Shown: piece after piece, positions 49,475-57,908 of the stretch | How positions within the stretch are numbered: the first letter of the stretch is position 1 | Layout of the letters: every line of letters begins with the position of its first letter | Assembly (NCBI RefSeq): GCF_014844035.1 | Contig: NZ_CP062159.1 | Coordinates: forward strand, 2,976,001 to 3,040,000 | Reading direction: 5' to 3' | Length of the DNA: 64,000 bases | Source of the DNA: Flavobacterium sp. MDT1-60 | GTDB taxonomy: Bacteria; Bacteroidota; Bacteroidia; Flavobacteriales; Flavobacteriaceae | The notes under the pieces: model-generated | Database searches by the model: none | The model's input: the letters and a program-made list of their open reading frames with translations, nothing else | What the model was told of the DNA's origin: nothing | Made by a program: the position numbers and the translations under genes

Positions 49475-50569
49475 TTAAGCTTCTTCAAGAACTTTTTTAT
49501 AGTCACTTGGAGTTGCTCCGGTAATTTGTTTAAAATATTTATAGAAAGTCGATTTGTTTTTGAATCCGCTTTCATAACCAATAGTGACAAAATTGGCATC
49601 TTGTTTTTTATCAATTAATCTTTTTGCTTCTTCGACTCTGAGGGAATTTATATATTGATAAAAATTCGTTTTTAGTTCGATATTAAGCGCTTGTGTGATT
49701 TTTACTTTGGAGATATTTAAATCAGACGAAAGTTTGTCCAGGTTAAATTCAGAATCAAGATGGCCTTTTTTGGTTTTGAAATAAGATTGAATAGCATTGA
49801 CGATCTCATTCATTTCATCCGATTTCAATTCGTAGTTTTTATATTTTTCTTCGTTTTTAAGTTCGATTACCAGTTTTTGAATTTCGAAAAATATAGCAAA
49901 CCGAATATGAATGACATAAATGAAAATGAAAAGCATCAGACAATAATAAACGAATCGAAGATTTATTTTCATCTCCATATTAAAAGCCAAAAGTACAAGT
50001 CCTAAAACGGTTAATATTCCCAACGAACAATAAACACTTCCGATAACTTTTACGATGCTGATTTTTAAATTGAAAATTCGGGTATTATCTGGCTGAGAAG
50101 AACGGATATACTTCAAACAATAAATGCTATAGCCCAGGAAAGACGGCATTAGAAGCAACATAACTATGAGGTTAGAAAGTTTAATGATTTTTGGAAATAC
50201 AGGATTTGTTACCGCAATAAAAACAATCATAATGTTGAATGCAAAACCGATGAAAAACGGAATGCAATGGTAACATATCTTTCTGGTCGAAATTTGTTTA
50301 CCAAATACCGAAAGCATATAAAAATAAAGCAACGGACCGTAGAGAAAAGAGAAACTTCCATGCAGTTTTTCAAACAGGTTGGCATCCTGATAAAAGAAGA
50401 GTATGGAAATCTTATAAAGAAGGTGAAAAAAAATAGTTCCGAAAAAAATACTAAGGTAAAAATCTTCCTGTCTGAATTTTTTATTAAAGAAGATTAATAG
50501 AGCAGTAATTAAAGATTGAATCAAGGTTAAATAAAGGAGAAATAACATAATAGTTGTATTGATAAACAA
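49475..50569 (-). CDS. Membrane-bound AraC-family regulator
   Basis: A 364-residue protein with about seven hydrophobic helices in the first 230 residues (for example LLYLTLIQSLITALLIFF and VYYCLMLFIFIYVIHIRF), a short linker and an AraC-type DNA-binding domain at about 265-360 (DLNISKVKITQALNIEL, FVTIGYESGFKNKSTFYKYF, TGATPSDYKK). Such 7TM-AraC proteins occur across Bacteroidota and are assumed to sense a membrane-near signal. It is divergent from the TonB receptor gene at 50990 and lies upstream of the other receptor-phosphatase unit, so it may control either or both; this is inferred from position. Confidence 0.85.
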   Translation of the reverse strand: MFINTTIMLFLLYLTLIQSLITALLIFFNKKFRQEDFYLSIFFGTIFFHLLYKISILFFYQDANLFEKLHGSFSFLYGPLLYFYMLSVFGKQISTRKICYHCIPFFIGFAFNIMIVFIAVTNPVFPKIIKLSNLIVMLLLMPSFLGYSIYCLKYIRSSQPDNTRIFNLKISIVKVIGSVYCSLGILTVLGLVLLAFNMEMKINLRFVYYCLMLFIFIYVIHIRFAIFFEIQKLVIELKNEEKYKNYELKSDEMNEIVNAIQSYFKTKKGHLDSEFNLDKLSSDLNISKVKITQALNIELKTNFYQYINSLRVEEAKRLIDKKQDANFVTIGYESGFKNKSTFYKYFKQITGATPSDYKKVLEEA

Positions 50570-50989
50570 AACTACTCGATGATAATTATTAAAAGGTTAC
50601 CTAAAGATTAAGCTACCTGATAGTGAAAAATTAAACGACAATTTGGTTTTCATTCTGTAAATGAAATTATAAAATATTAAGGCTGTAAAATTTTAAAAGT
50701 TTACTAATAGTAAAAATATGGATTATCATGAGCTTTTGGAAAACCCGATAAATCACTTCCTTTTTATTGCTTTGTAAAGTGCTGTAAAGCCTTAATTTTA
50801 AAGAGAAAAAGCTGTAAAAGTCTTGGTTTTCAATGATCTGCATTTTCTGTTTTTTTTACAAATACTTAACAAATTAGAGCTCTTAAATTTCCCTTTTTTT
50901 AACAATTACATAATTTTCATTTTTTCACTATTTGTAAAATTCATTGTTAATTTGCTTTAATAAATTTAATATTTGTAAACAAATTAACC
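50570..50989. promoter_or_regulatory. Divergent control region between AraC-type regulator and TonB receptor
   Basis: A 420-base AT-rich spacer with no reading frame. Near its right end TTTG (50951-50954) and TTAATATTTG (50965-50974) resemble -33 and -7 elements, but the spacing is short and the -7 element has an extra base. No clear operator was seen. Confidence 0.4.
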
Positions 50990-53866
50990 ATGAAAACAAT
51001 TTACAAGGCAATTTTTATTTTTTCTGCTATACTCTTTGCACAAAACATGACAGCGCAAAAAGCAACTATTAGCGGAACTGTTACCGATGCACAATCTCCA
51101 TTGCCGGGAGCAACTATTATATTGTCTAATAATCAAAAAGCAACAACTGACTTCAGTGGTTATTTTACGATTCAGGATGTCAGACCAGGAAATTTTGAAT
51201 TGCAAATTGCTTATATAGGATATGAAACAAAAACGATTGCAATTGAAATAAAAGATAATCAAAAATTAAATCTGGGAATCATCAGACTTGCTACAAATTC
51301 AAAAGAATTAAACGAAGTAGTGGTAAGCGGAATGACCCAACGAAATAGTGAAGCAAGAGCGCTAAACATGCAAAAGAAATCCATGAGCATTGTAAACGTA
51401 ATTGCTGCCGATGGAATAGGAAAACTTCCGGATCGTAATGCAGCAGAAACCGTACAGCGTATGCCAGGAGTTTCTATTGAAAGAGATCAGGGTGAGGGAC
51501 GTTTTGTGTCCGTAAGAGGTTTGCCACCGTTTTGGTCATCAACTACAATTAACGGTAACAGGATTCCAACGGCTGAAGAAGAAACAACTTCAAGAGCAAC
51601 TGCATTCGACTTTTTTCCATCAGATCTTATCGCTTATGTTGAGGCTACAAAAGCCATTACACCTGATATGGATGGAGATGCAATCGGCGGAAGCGTAAAT
51701 TTTACCACGCAGACTGCTCCAACAAAAAGAACAATTAAAGCAAGCGTTTTTAGCGGATACAATCAAAAATCGGATAAAGGAATTTACAGCGGATCGCTTA
51801 CTATTGGTGATAAAAGTAAAAATGGAAAATTCGGTTACATTGTAAACGGAACTTACTGGAACAGAAACTGGGCTACGGATAATTACGAAGCCAGAAGACA
51901 AGGTGACCAGGGAGTGTACAGATTAGAATTGCGTGATTATACCGGAGTTAGAAAAACAACGGGTTTAAATGGTGCAATGGAATTTAATCCATCATCAAGA
52001 GATAAAATCTTCCTGAAAGCAACTTACGGTGGACTTACAGATGAAGAAACACATTATAAACACAGAATCCGTTTTGATAAATTCAGCAGTACAACAAATG
52101 CGTTGACTGTCGAACAACAGGATATTCACAACGAATTAATGACACAGTTTATTGGTATTGATTTAGGTGGAAAACATCAATTGGCAAATGGAACTTTAGA
52201 CTGGAGCCTGGCTTCTTACAGAAATCAGTTTAAGTATGGAAATATTCCAAATGCAGAAGACAACAGTTATTTTTTAATTCAGTTTAATCAAACCGGAGTT
52301 GGAGTTAAGCCGGAATATATGAATACTGTTCCGGTTGCTAATGGCGGAGCAGGAGGACCCAGAGCGTATTGGGCTGCTGATGGCGGAATGCTGGATCCGA
52401 ATAATCCAAAATCAATATTTGATTTTTACTCAGATCCAAATTTCAAAACAGATCCGACAAAAATGAAATTCTCAACCTTAGAATTGTATAAAATTAGCAT
52501 TGTAGAAAGAGATAACATTATTGCGGCTGTAAACTATGAGCATAATTTTAATGAAAAACTAAAAATGAAATTTGGTCTGAAATTAACAGACAAAGATCGT
52601 ATCGCCACTTTTCGAGATGAATATTACAATTGGACAGGATCTCCAACACCATTTTTATCCAACTATAGTGCTGATTTAATTAATCAGCCCAGCGGAACAG
52701 ATTATATGAGAAAAGAAACCGGAACTTCTATTGGAAATACTTTCGGACCGGTTTTATCTACGGATGGAATGACGAATTTATTCAACACTTCACAAGGTAA
52801 TTTGGTTTTAAATCCTGCAGATTCTCAAATTCCGGAATTAGGAAAAGGATTGGGAAGAAACTTTAATGTAGACGAAACTACCTCTTCTTTTTATGGAATG
52901 GCAACCTATTTAGCAACTGATAAATGGACTGTTTTAGGAGGGGTGAGAGTTACGAATACCAATACAAAAGTGACAGGAAAAACGGTAGAGAATAATGTAG
53001 TTGTTGATGCTGAAAACACCAAAAATTATACATCAGTATTGCCAATGTTACATGTAAAATATACTCCGGTTGAGAATTTAAACCTTCGTTTTGCGACAAC
53101 CAGAACTTTTGCAAGACCCAACTTTGGAGACATTTCTCCAGCCGGTTCTTTGAATACTATTGATGGCGAATATGCTGGTGGAAATCCAAATTTGAATCCA
53201 ACTTATTCCTGGAACTTTGATTTACTGGGAGAATATTTCCTTGATGAAGTGGGAATTATTAATGCAGGAGTTTTCTACAAATCAATCACAGATCCAATTT
53301 TTGATGATACCTACCAGGGAACTATTAACGGAATTTCGGATATCGAAATCAGTTCGCCAACAAATGGTGGTAACGCATGGATTAGCGGAGTTGAATTCGG
53401 AATCACAAAAAGATTCAGTTTTCTGCCTGGATTCTTAAAATATTTTGGAACTCAGATCAATGCAACCTTCATGAATTCTGAAATGACATTGGGACAAAAT
53501 GCTAATAATCCGAACGGAAGAAAAGTGTCAACTCCATATCAGGCAAAAGAATTATACAACTTACAATTGTTTTATGAAAGTGGTAAACTTAATGTGAGAG
53601 CGGCTTTTAACCATAAAGGAGCCTATGCAACCAGTTTTGATGCCAATGCCAAAAATACAGATAGGAACGATATTTATTATGGTAAATACAACTCACTTGA
53701 TTTTTCTGCTTCTTATAAAGTAGGTGAGCATTTCACCATCTTCAGTGATGTAAATAATGTATTAAATGAGCCTTTAATGTATCATTTTGGAGAAACTCCA
53801 AACCGACCAAAACAGGTGGAGTACTATGGAGTGAAATTCAATCTTGGACTTAAATATAATTTATAG
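50990..53866 (+). CDS. TonB-dependent outer membrane receptor
   Basis: A 958-residue intact receptor: signal peptide (FIFSAILFAQNMTAQ), carboxypeptidase-regulatory-like domain (about 24-100; ISGTVTDAQSPLPGATI, TTDFSGYFTIQDV), plug (about 125-250; ADGIGKLPDRNAAETVQRMP, MDGDAIGGSVNF) and a barrel of about 700 residues ending in VKFNLGLKYNL. It belongs to the same subtype as the broken receptor at 46378-49232. It would import a substrate across the outer membrane with TonB energy. The genes that follow (membrane transporter, FAD oxidoreductase, PhnX-like hydrolase, secreted phosphodiesterase) suggest a phosphonate- or phosphoester-containing substrate. A hairpin ends the gene at 53880-53950. Confidence 0.93.
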   Translation: MKTIYKAIFIFSAILFAQNMTAQKATISGTVTDAQSPLPGATIILSNNQKATTDFSGYFTIQDVRPGNFELQIAYIGYETKTIAIEIKDNQKLNLGIIRLATNSKELNEVVVSGMTQRNSEARALNMQKKSMSIVNVIAADGIGKLPDRNAAETVQRMPGVSIERDQGEGRFVSVRGLPPFWSSTTINGNRIPTAEEETTSRATAFDFFPSDLIAYVEATKAITPDMDGDAIGGSVNFTTQTAPTKRTIKASVFSGYNQKSDKGIYSGSLTIGDKSKNGKFGYIVNGTYWNRNWATDNYEARRQGDQGVYRLELRDYTGVRKTTGLNGAMEFNPSSRDKIFLKATYGGLTDEETHYKHRIRFDKFSSTTNALTVEQQDIHNELMTQFIGIDLGGKHQLANGTLDWSLASYRNQFKYGNIPNAEDNSYFLIQFNQTGVGVKPEYMNTVPVANGGAGGPRAYWAADGGMLDPNNPKSIFDFYSDPNFKTDPTKMKFSTLELYKISIVERDNIIAAVNYEHNFNEKLKMKFGLKLTDKDRIATFRDEYYNWTGSPTPFLSNYSADLINQPSGTDYMRKETGTSIGNTFGPVLSTDGMTNLFNTSQGNLVLNPADSQIPELGKGLGRNFNVDETTSSFYGMATYLATDKWTVLGGVRVTNTNTKVTGKTVENNVVVDAENTKNYTSVLPMLHVKYTPVENLNLRFATTRTFARPNFGDISPAGSLNTIDGEYAGGNPNLNPTYSWNFDLLGEYFLDEVGIINAGVFYKSITDPIFDDTYQGTINGISDIEISSPTNGGNAWISGVEFGITKRFSFLPGFLKYFGTQINATFMNSEMTLGQNANNPNGRKVSTPYQAKELYNLQLFYESGKLNVRAAFNHKGAYATSFDANAKNTDRNDIYYGKYNSLDFSASYKVGEHFTIFSDVNNVLNEPLMYHFGETPNRPKQVEYYGVKFNLGLKYNL

Positions 53867-53879
53867 ACAACTATAAGTT

Positions 53880-53950
53880 AACCCGTTGGATGTTGGGAGA
53901 TTTTATTTTTACAGTTTATTTTTTTTTTAATCAACTGCATTCAACGGGTT
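53880..53950 (+). terminator. Large hairpin after the TonB receptor gene
   Basis: AACCCGTTG at 53880-53888 pairs with CAACGGGTT at 53942-53950, and the match continues inward with ATG / CAT around a T-rich loop. It may end or attenuate the receptor transcript before the transporter gene. Confidence 0.5.
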
Positions 53951-54013
53951 TCTAAAAAAGAATACTCAATCTCAATTTTACAGCACAATTATCATTTTAA
54001 TCGTAAGGAACTA

Positions 54014-55294
54014 ATGTCTACAAAATCATCTAATTTCAGGTTTATATTAAAAACATCCATAGCGGCATTTGGTACTTATTTTTGTATGTATGCTTTCAGG
54101 AAACCTTTTACAGTAGCGACATTCGACCATATGTCTTTCTGGGGAATTGACTATAAAATCTTGTTGATTTTAGCACAGGTCCTGGGATATACGTTTTCTA
54201 AGTTTTTGGGAATCAAGGTCATTTCAGAATTAAAATCGGCAAGAAGAATACTTTATTTAATAAGTTTTATAGCCATTTCTGAACTAGCTTTATTAGGTTT
54301 TGCAGTAGTGCCGGCACCTTATAATATTCTGTTTTTATTTATAAACGGATTGCCTTTGGGAATGATCTGGGGAATCGTTTTTTCTTATATCGAAGGAAGA
54401 AAAACAACTGAATTACTAGGCGTTATTTTATGTTCGAGTTTTATTGTTTCCTCCGGAGCAGCAAAGTCTGTGGGGATATTTGTCTTGAAGGTTTTGGGAT
54501 GCAATGAGTTTTGGATGCCTTTTGTTTCTGGATTAATTTTTATTATTCCGTTAATTGCATTTTCATTGTTTTTGGAGAAAATCCCAAATCCGGATAGCGA
54601 AGATTTGGCTTTACGATCAAAAAGAAGACCCTTGAGCAAAAAAGAACGTGCTTCGTTATTTCAGCAATTTGCTTTTCCGTTAACGGCAATTATTATTTTC
54701 TATGCGATGCTAACAGCAATGAGGGAATTCAGAGATAATTTTGCCAGGGAATTGTGGGATACTTTAGGATATAAAGAGAGTATTTCAATTTATATGTATT
54801 CTGAAATTCCTATCGCCATATCGGTTTTGTTGATCCTGGGTTTTTTGGGAAGCATGAAAAACAATTATAAAGCATTCAAAAATTATCATTTGGTTCTATT
54901 TTTAGGTTCGTTACTTATCGGGATCACGACTTTTTTATTTCAAAAACATTTAATAGGACCACTTCCGTGGATGATCATTTCAGGTTTTGGTATGTATGTC
55001 TGTTACATTCCGTTTAACGGTTTATTTTTTGACCGAATGATTGCGACTTACAAAATAGACGGAAACACTGGATTCTTAATTTATATCGCCGATGCTTTTG
55101 GTTATTTGGGAAGTGTTTTGGTTCTGTTTTTCAAAAATTTTGGAGACAAGAATATTTCACTATTAAGCTTTTTTACCACTTGTATATATCTGTTATCCTT
55201 CGTAGGGATAATTACAACCATAATGTCGTTTAATTACTTTAAACGCAAATTCAAAAAAACATCAAAAATTAGTACAACACCTTTATACACTTGA
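54014..55294 (+). CDS. DUF5690-type membrane transporter (MFS-like)
   Basis: A 426-residue integral membrane protein with about twelve hydrophobic helices and a cytoplasmic central loop (SEDLALRSKRRPLSKKERAS). The opening FGTYFCMYAFRKPFTVATF and the segment NGLPLGMIWGIVFSYIEGRK resemble organophosphate-type antiporters of the major facilitator superfamily, and I believe it belongs to DUF5690. It has no known substrate. Its position between a TonB receptor and a phosphonate-type oxidoreductase suggests transport of the product of the secreted phosphodiesterase across the inner membrane; that is inference. Confidence 0.8.
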   Translation: MSTKSSNFRFILKTSIAAFGTYFCMYAFRKPFTVATFDHMSFWGIDYKILLILAQVLGYTFSKFLGIKVISELKSARRILYLISFIAISELALLGFAVVPAPYNILFLFINGLPLGMIWGIVFSYIEGRKTTELLGVILCSSFIVSSGAAKSVGIFVLKVLGCNEFWMPFVSGLIFIIPLIAFSLFLEKIPNPDSEDLALRSKRRPLSKKERASLFQQFAFPLTAIIIFYAMLTAMREFRDNFARELWDTLGYKESISIYMYSEIPIAISVLLILGFLGSMKNNYKAFKNYHLVLFLGSLLIGITTFLFQKHLIGPLPWMIISGFGMYVCYIPFNGLFFDRMIATYKIDGNTGFLIYIADAFGYLGSVLVLFFKNFGDKNISLLSFFTTCIYLLSFVGIITTIMSFNYFKRKFKKTSKISTTPLYT

Positions 55295-55365
55295 AATAAA
55301 GAAATAGAATAAAAAATAAATATGAATATCCATGACGAATACCTAGCTATGATAATATAAAAAAG

Positions 55366-55507
55366 TTTGCCACGAATTTCCCGAATTTCCCCGAATTATC
55401 TTGGTTGTACAGATTAAAAATCTGCGCAAATCTGTGCAATTTGTGGTTAGTTTTTTTAAGCATTTTCAGAATAAAAATTAGAGGAAATTAGAGAAATTCG
55501 TGGCAAA
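55366..55507. repeat. Word-repeat palindrome, copy 2
   Basis: TTTGCCACGAATTTC at 55366-55380 has a perfect 15-base complement at 55493-55507. GAATT words recur at 9-10 base spacing in the left arm, and an inner palindrome (CAGATT-N3-AATCTG) lies between the arms. It occupies most of the 296-base junction. Confidence 0.8.
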
Positions 55508-55542
55508 AAAACAAATTTGGTACTCTTTGCGGATTGCCATAA

Positions 55543-55589
55543 AAACAATCACACAAACAATCACACAAACAATCACACAAACACAAACA
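55543..55589 (+). repeat. Three 12-bp tandem repeats in the leader of the FAD oxidoreductase gene
   Basis: AAACAATCACAC occurs three times in a row (55543-55578) followed by AAACACAAACAT, ending directly at the start codon at 55591. It is unstructured, A/C-rich leader sequence; whether it aids ribosome loading is unknown. Confidence 0.85.
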
Positions 55590-55590
55590 T

Positions 55591-56748
55591 ATGAAAGAGA
55601 AATATGATTTAATAATTGTAGGGTCGGGAGTTTTAGGCACATTTCATGCTTATCACGCTTTACAAAAAGGAATGTCGGTTGCTATTTTGGAAAAAAACAG
55701 TAAACCGGAAGGTGCAACCGTTCGAAATTTTGGACAGGTTGTACCATCAGGAATGGACAGAAAATGGCAAAACTTCGGAAAAGAAAGTTTAAAATTTTAC
55801 AAAGATATTCAGTCGCAATTTGATATCAGCATTCGCGAGAATGGGACTGTTTATTTGGCTTCAAACGAAGAGGAAATGCAGTTAATTGAAGAATTGCATC
55901 AAATAAATATTTCAAATGATTATGAATCCAGTTTGCTGACTAAAGAACAATGTTTGTCAAAATATGCCGGATTACGATCTGATTATTGCACTGGCGGTTT
56001 ATTTTTTCCACAGGAAGTAACAGTTGAACCTTCAACAATGATTCATAAATTACATCACTATATGACTACCAATTTAGGCCTTGATTTATTTATGAATACC
56101 ACTGTTTTGAATGTTGGAAACAGAAATGATGGAGTAGTGGCAACGATTTCTACAGGATTGGAATACAAAGCTTCAAAAATCATTATTTGTAACGGAAGTG
56201 ATTTCAAAATTCTATACCCTGAAATTTATAATAATAGTGATTTGGTTGTTTCTAAACTTCAGATGCTACAGACCAAACCTCAGAACAATTACAAATTAGA
56301 CGGTTCTATTTTGACAGGATTAACGATTAGAAGATATGAATCTTTTGAAGAATGTAAATCGTATGCCGCAATTAAGGCAAAAGAAGACCCGGATAGTTTT
56401 GAGAAAAAATATGGTGTTCACATCTTATTCAAACAGGCGCTGGACGGATCTGTAATTTTAGGCGATTCGCACGAGTATGCACCGGCAAAAGATATTGATG
56501 CTCTGGGATTTGATTTGAATATGGATATTGACAATTTCATGATTGAAGAAGCCAAAAAGATAATCGATTTGCCAACGTATGAAATTCAAAACAGATGGTT
56601 TGGAATGTATTCGCAATGCAAAACCAAAGATATTTTTGAACATACCGTTGATGAGAACATTCATATCATAACCGGAATAGGAGGCAAAGGAATGACCGGA
56701 AGCGCAGGATTTGCCAAACATAACATTGATAAAATTTTTAATGCTTAA
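55591..56748 (+). CDS. FAD-dependent oxidoreductase, phosphonate-linked TIGR03364 type
   Basis: A 385-residue DAO-family flavoenzyme. The FAD motif is IIVGSGVLGTFHAYHALQKG at the N-terminus, followed by EKNSKPEGATVRNFGQVVPSG and, near the C-terminus, NRWFGMYSQCK and TGIGGKGMTGSAGFA. The RNFGQV segment and the length point to the TIGR03364 (HpnW) group, which is usually encoded with phosphonatase-like HAD hydrolases and is thought to deaminate an aminophosphonate oxidatively. The next gene encodes just such a hydrolase, which supports the call. It is cytosolic. The exact amine substrate is not determined by sequence. Confidence 0.85.
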   Translation: MKEKYDLIIVGSGVLGTFHAYHALQKGMSVAILEKNSKPEGATVRNFGQVVPSGMDRKWQNFGKESLKFYKDIQSQFDISIRENGTVYLASNEEEMQLIEELHQINISNDYESSLLTKEQCLSKYAGLRSDYCTGGLFFPQEVTVEPSTMIHKLHHYMTTNLGLDLFMNTTVLNVGNRNDGVVATISTGLEYKASKIIICNGSDFKILYPEIYNNSDLVVSKLQMLQTKPQNNYKLDGSILTGLTIRRYESFEECKSYAAIKAKEDPDSFEKKYGVHILFKQALDGSVILGDSHEYAPAKDIDALGFDLNMDIDNFMIEEAKKIIDLPTYEIQNRWFGMYSQCKTKDIFEHTVDENIHIITGIGGKGMTGSAGFAKHNIDKIFNA

Positions 56749-56765
56749 AGCTGCGAATTAATTTT

Positions 56766-56911
56766 TCTCGCAGATTTAGCAGATCTTGGAGATTTAAATT
56801 CATCAATTTAATCTGCTTAAATTATTTTTAAAATCTGCATGAAACAATTACAAAGAGAAGTCTCAATCCTAAATTATTCAAAAATCTGCTCAATCTGCCA
56901 GATCTGCGAGA
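56766..56911. repeat. Word-repeat palindrome, copy 3
   Basis: TCTCGCAGAT at 56766-56775 is exactly complementary to ATCTGCGAGA at 56902-56911. Between them GCAGATT, GCAGATC and GGAGATT recur about every 9 bases, and ATCTGC recurs on the right side. It fills half of the 308-base gap; the rest shows no gene. Confidence 0.75.
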
Positions 56912-57056
56912 GAATTTTAAGGCATGCTAATTTTTAAAGAAGCATGACTGATTTTGCTTTTTCATAAGCAAAAAAAGCGAAGCTGGACAGATTATTTTAT
57001 TTCAATTATAATATTCTCAACATGTAAAAACATGTTCAAAAAATAAAACACACAAA

Positions 57057-57737
57057 ATGAAAATTAATGAAATTGAAATGGTCGTTTTTGATATGGCCGG
57101 AACAACAATAAACGAACAAAATATAGTTTACAAATCGCTTCATAAAGCAATCAATAAATTTGGATTTGATGTTTCGCTGGAATTGGTGCTGTCGTTAGGA
57201 GCAGGAAAAGAAAAACACCAAGCGATAAAAGATATTTTGAAGCATATCAATAACACGGATTCAAATACATCAGATTTAATATTTGAATATTTCAGGGAAA
57301 TACTGAATCAGGAATATTTATCTGCAAAAGTGTTACCGATTGAAGGAGTTGAAAATGTACTTCAGAACCTTAAAAAAGATGGCGTAAAAGTAGTTTTAAA
57401 TACAGGCTACAGCAGTCATGTTGCCAATACTTTATTGCAAAAATTAAACTGGAAAAAAGACCATCAGTTTGATGCTTTAATTACGGCTGATGATGTTGTA
57501 CTAGGGCGTCCTTTTCCGGATATGATCCACAAAGCGATGCAGCTTTTTGATATTAGAGATGCTTCAAAAGTATTAAAAGCGGGAGACTCGGCTATTGATA
57601 TTGAAGAAGGAAAAAATGCAAAATGTGGTATTACAATTGGCGTTTTATCGGGAGCGCAGACACGATCACAACTCGAAGAAGCAAAGCCGGATTATATTTT
57701 AGATTCTCTGGCATCTTTATACAGTATTGAAAATTGA
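57057..57737 (+). CDS. PhnX-like HAD hydrolase (phosphonatase-like, TIGR03351 type)
   Basis: A 226-residue HAD-superfamily enzyme. The nucleophile motif is VVFDMAGTTINEQN, with DxAGTT typical of phosphonoacetaldehyde hydrolase and its relatives. Motif II is in VVLNTGYS, and the motif III/IV region reads VLGRPFPDMIHKAM and VLKAGDSAIDIEEGKNAKCG. The cap segment (VLSLGAGKEKHQAIKDIL) contains a lysine where phosphonatases form a Schiff base, but I cannot be certain of equivalence. It probably cleaves a C-P bond in a phosphonoaldehyde made by the upstream FAD enzyme. The alternative is a phosphatase on a related small phosphoester. Confidence 0.85.
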   Translation: MKINEIEMVVFDMAGTTINEQNIVYKSLHKAINKFGFDVSLELVLSLGAGKEKHQAIKDILKHINNTDSNTSDLIFEYFREILNQEYLSAKVLPIEGVENVLQNLKKDGVKVVLNTGYSSHVANTLLQKLNWKKDHQFDALITADDVVLGRPFPDMIHKAMQLFDIRDASKVLKAGDSAIDIEEGKNAKCGITIGVLSGAQTRSQLEEAKPDYILDSLASLYSIEN

Positions 57738-57740
57738 TTT

Positions 57741-57804
57741 TTTGCCACTAATTTCACTAATTAGCACGAATTAATTAGTGAAAATTAGTGCAATTATTGG
57801 CAAA
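57741..57804. repeat. Word-repeat palindrome, copy 4
   Basis: TTTGCCA and TGGCAAA flank arms built of CACTAATTTCACTAATTA on the left and the nearly exact complement on the right (one extra A). Left-arm words CACTAATT, CACTAATT, CACGAATT recur every 9-10 bases. It starts four bases after the hydrolase stop codon. Confidence 0.85.
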
Positions 57805-57908
57805 CATTTTTAATCATTATAATCTTTTAATCTGTGAATAAATCTTGCAGCCTTACCTAGAATCTCTAATAAGTAAATAAATAGTAACCCATAAAACAAT
57901 TCAACTCA

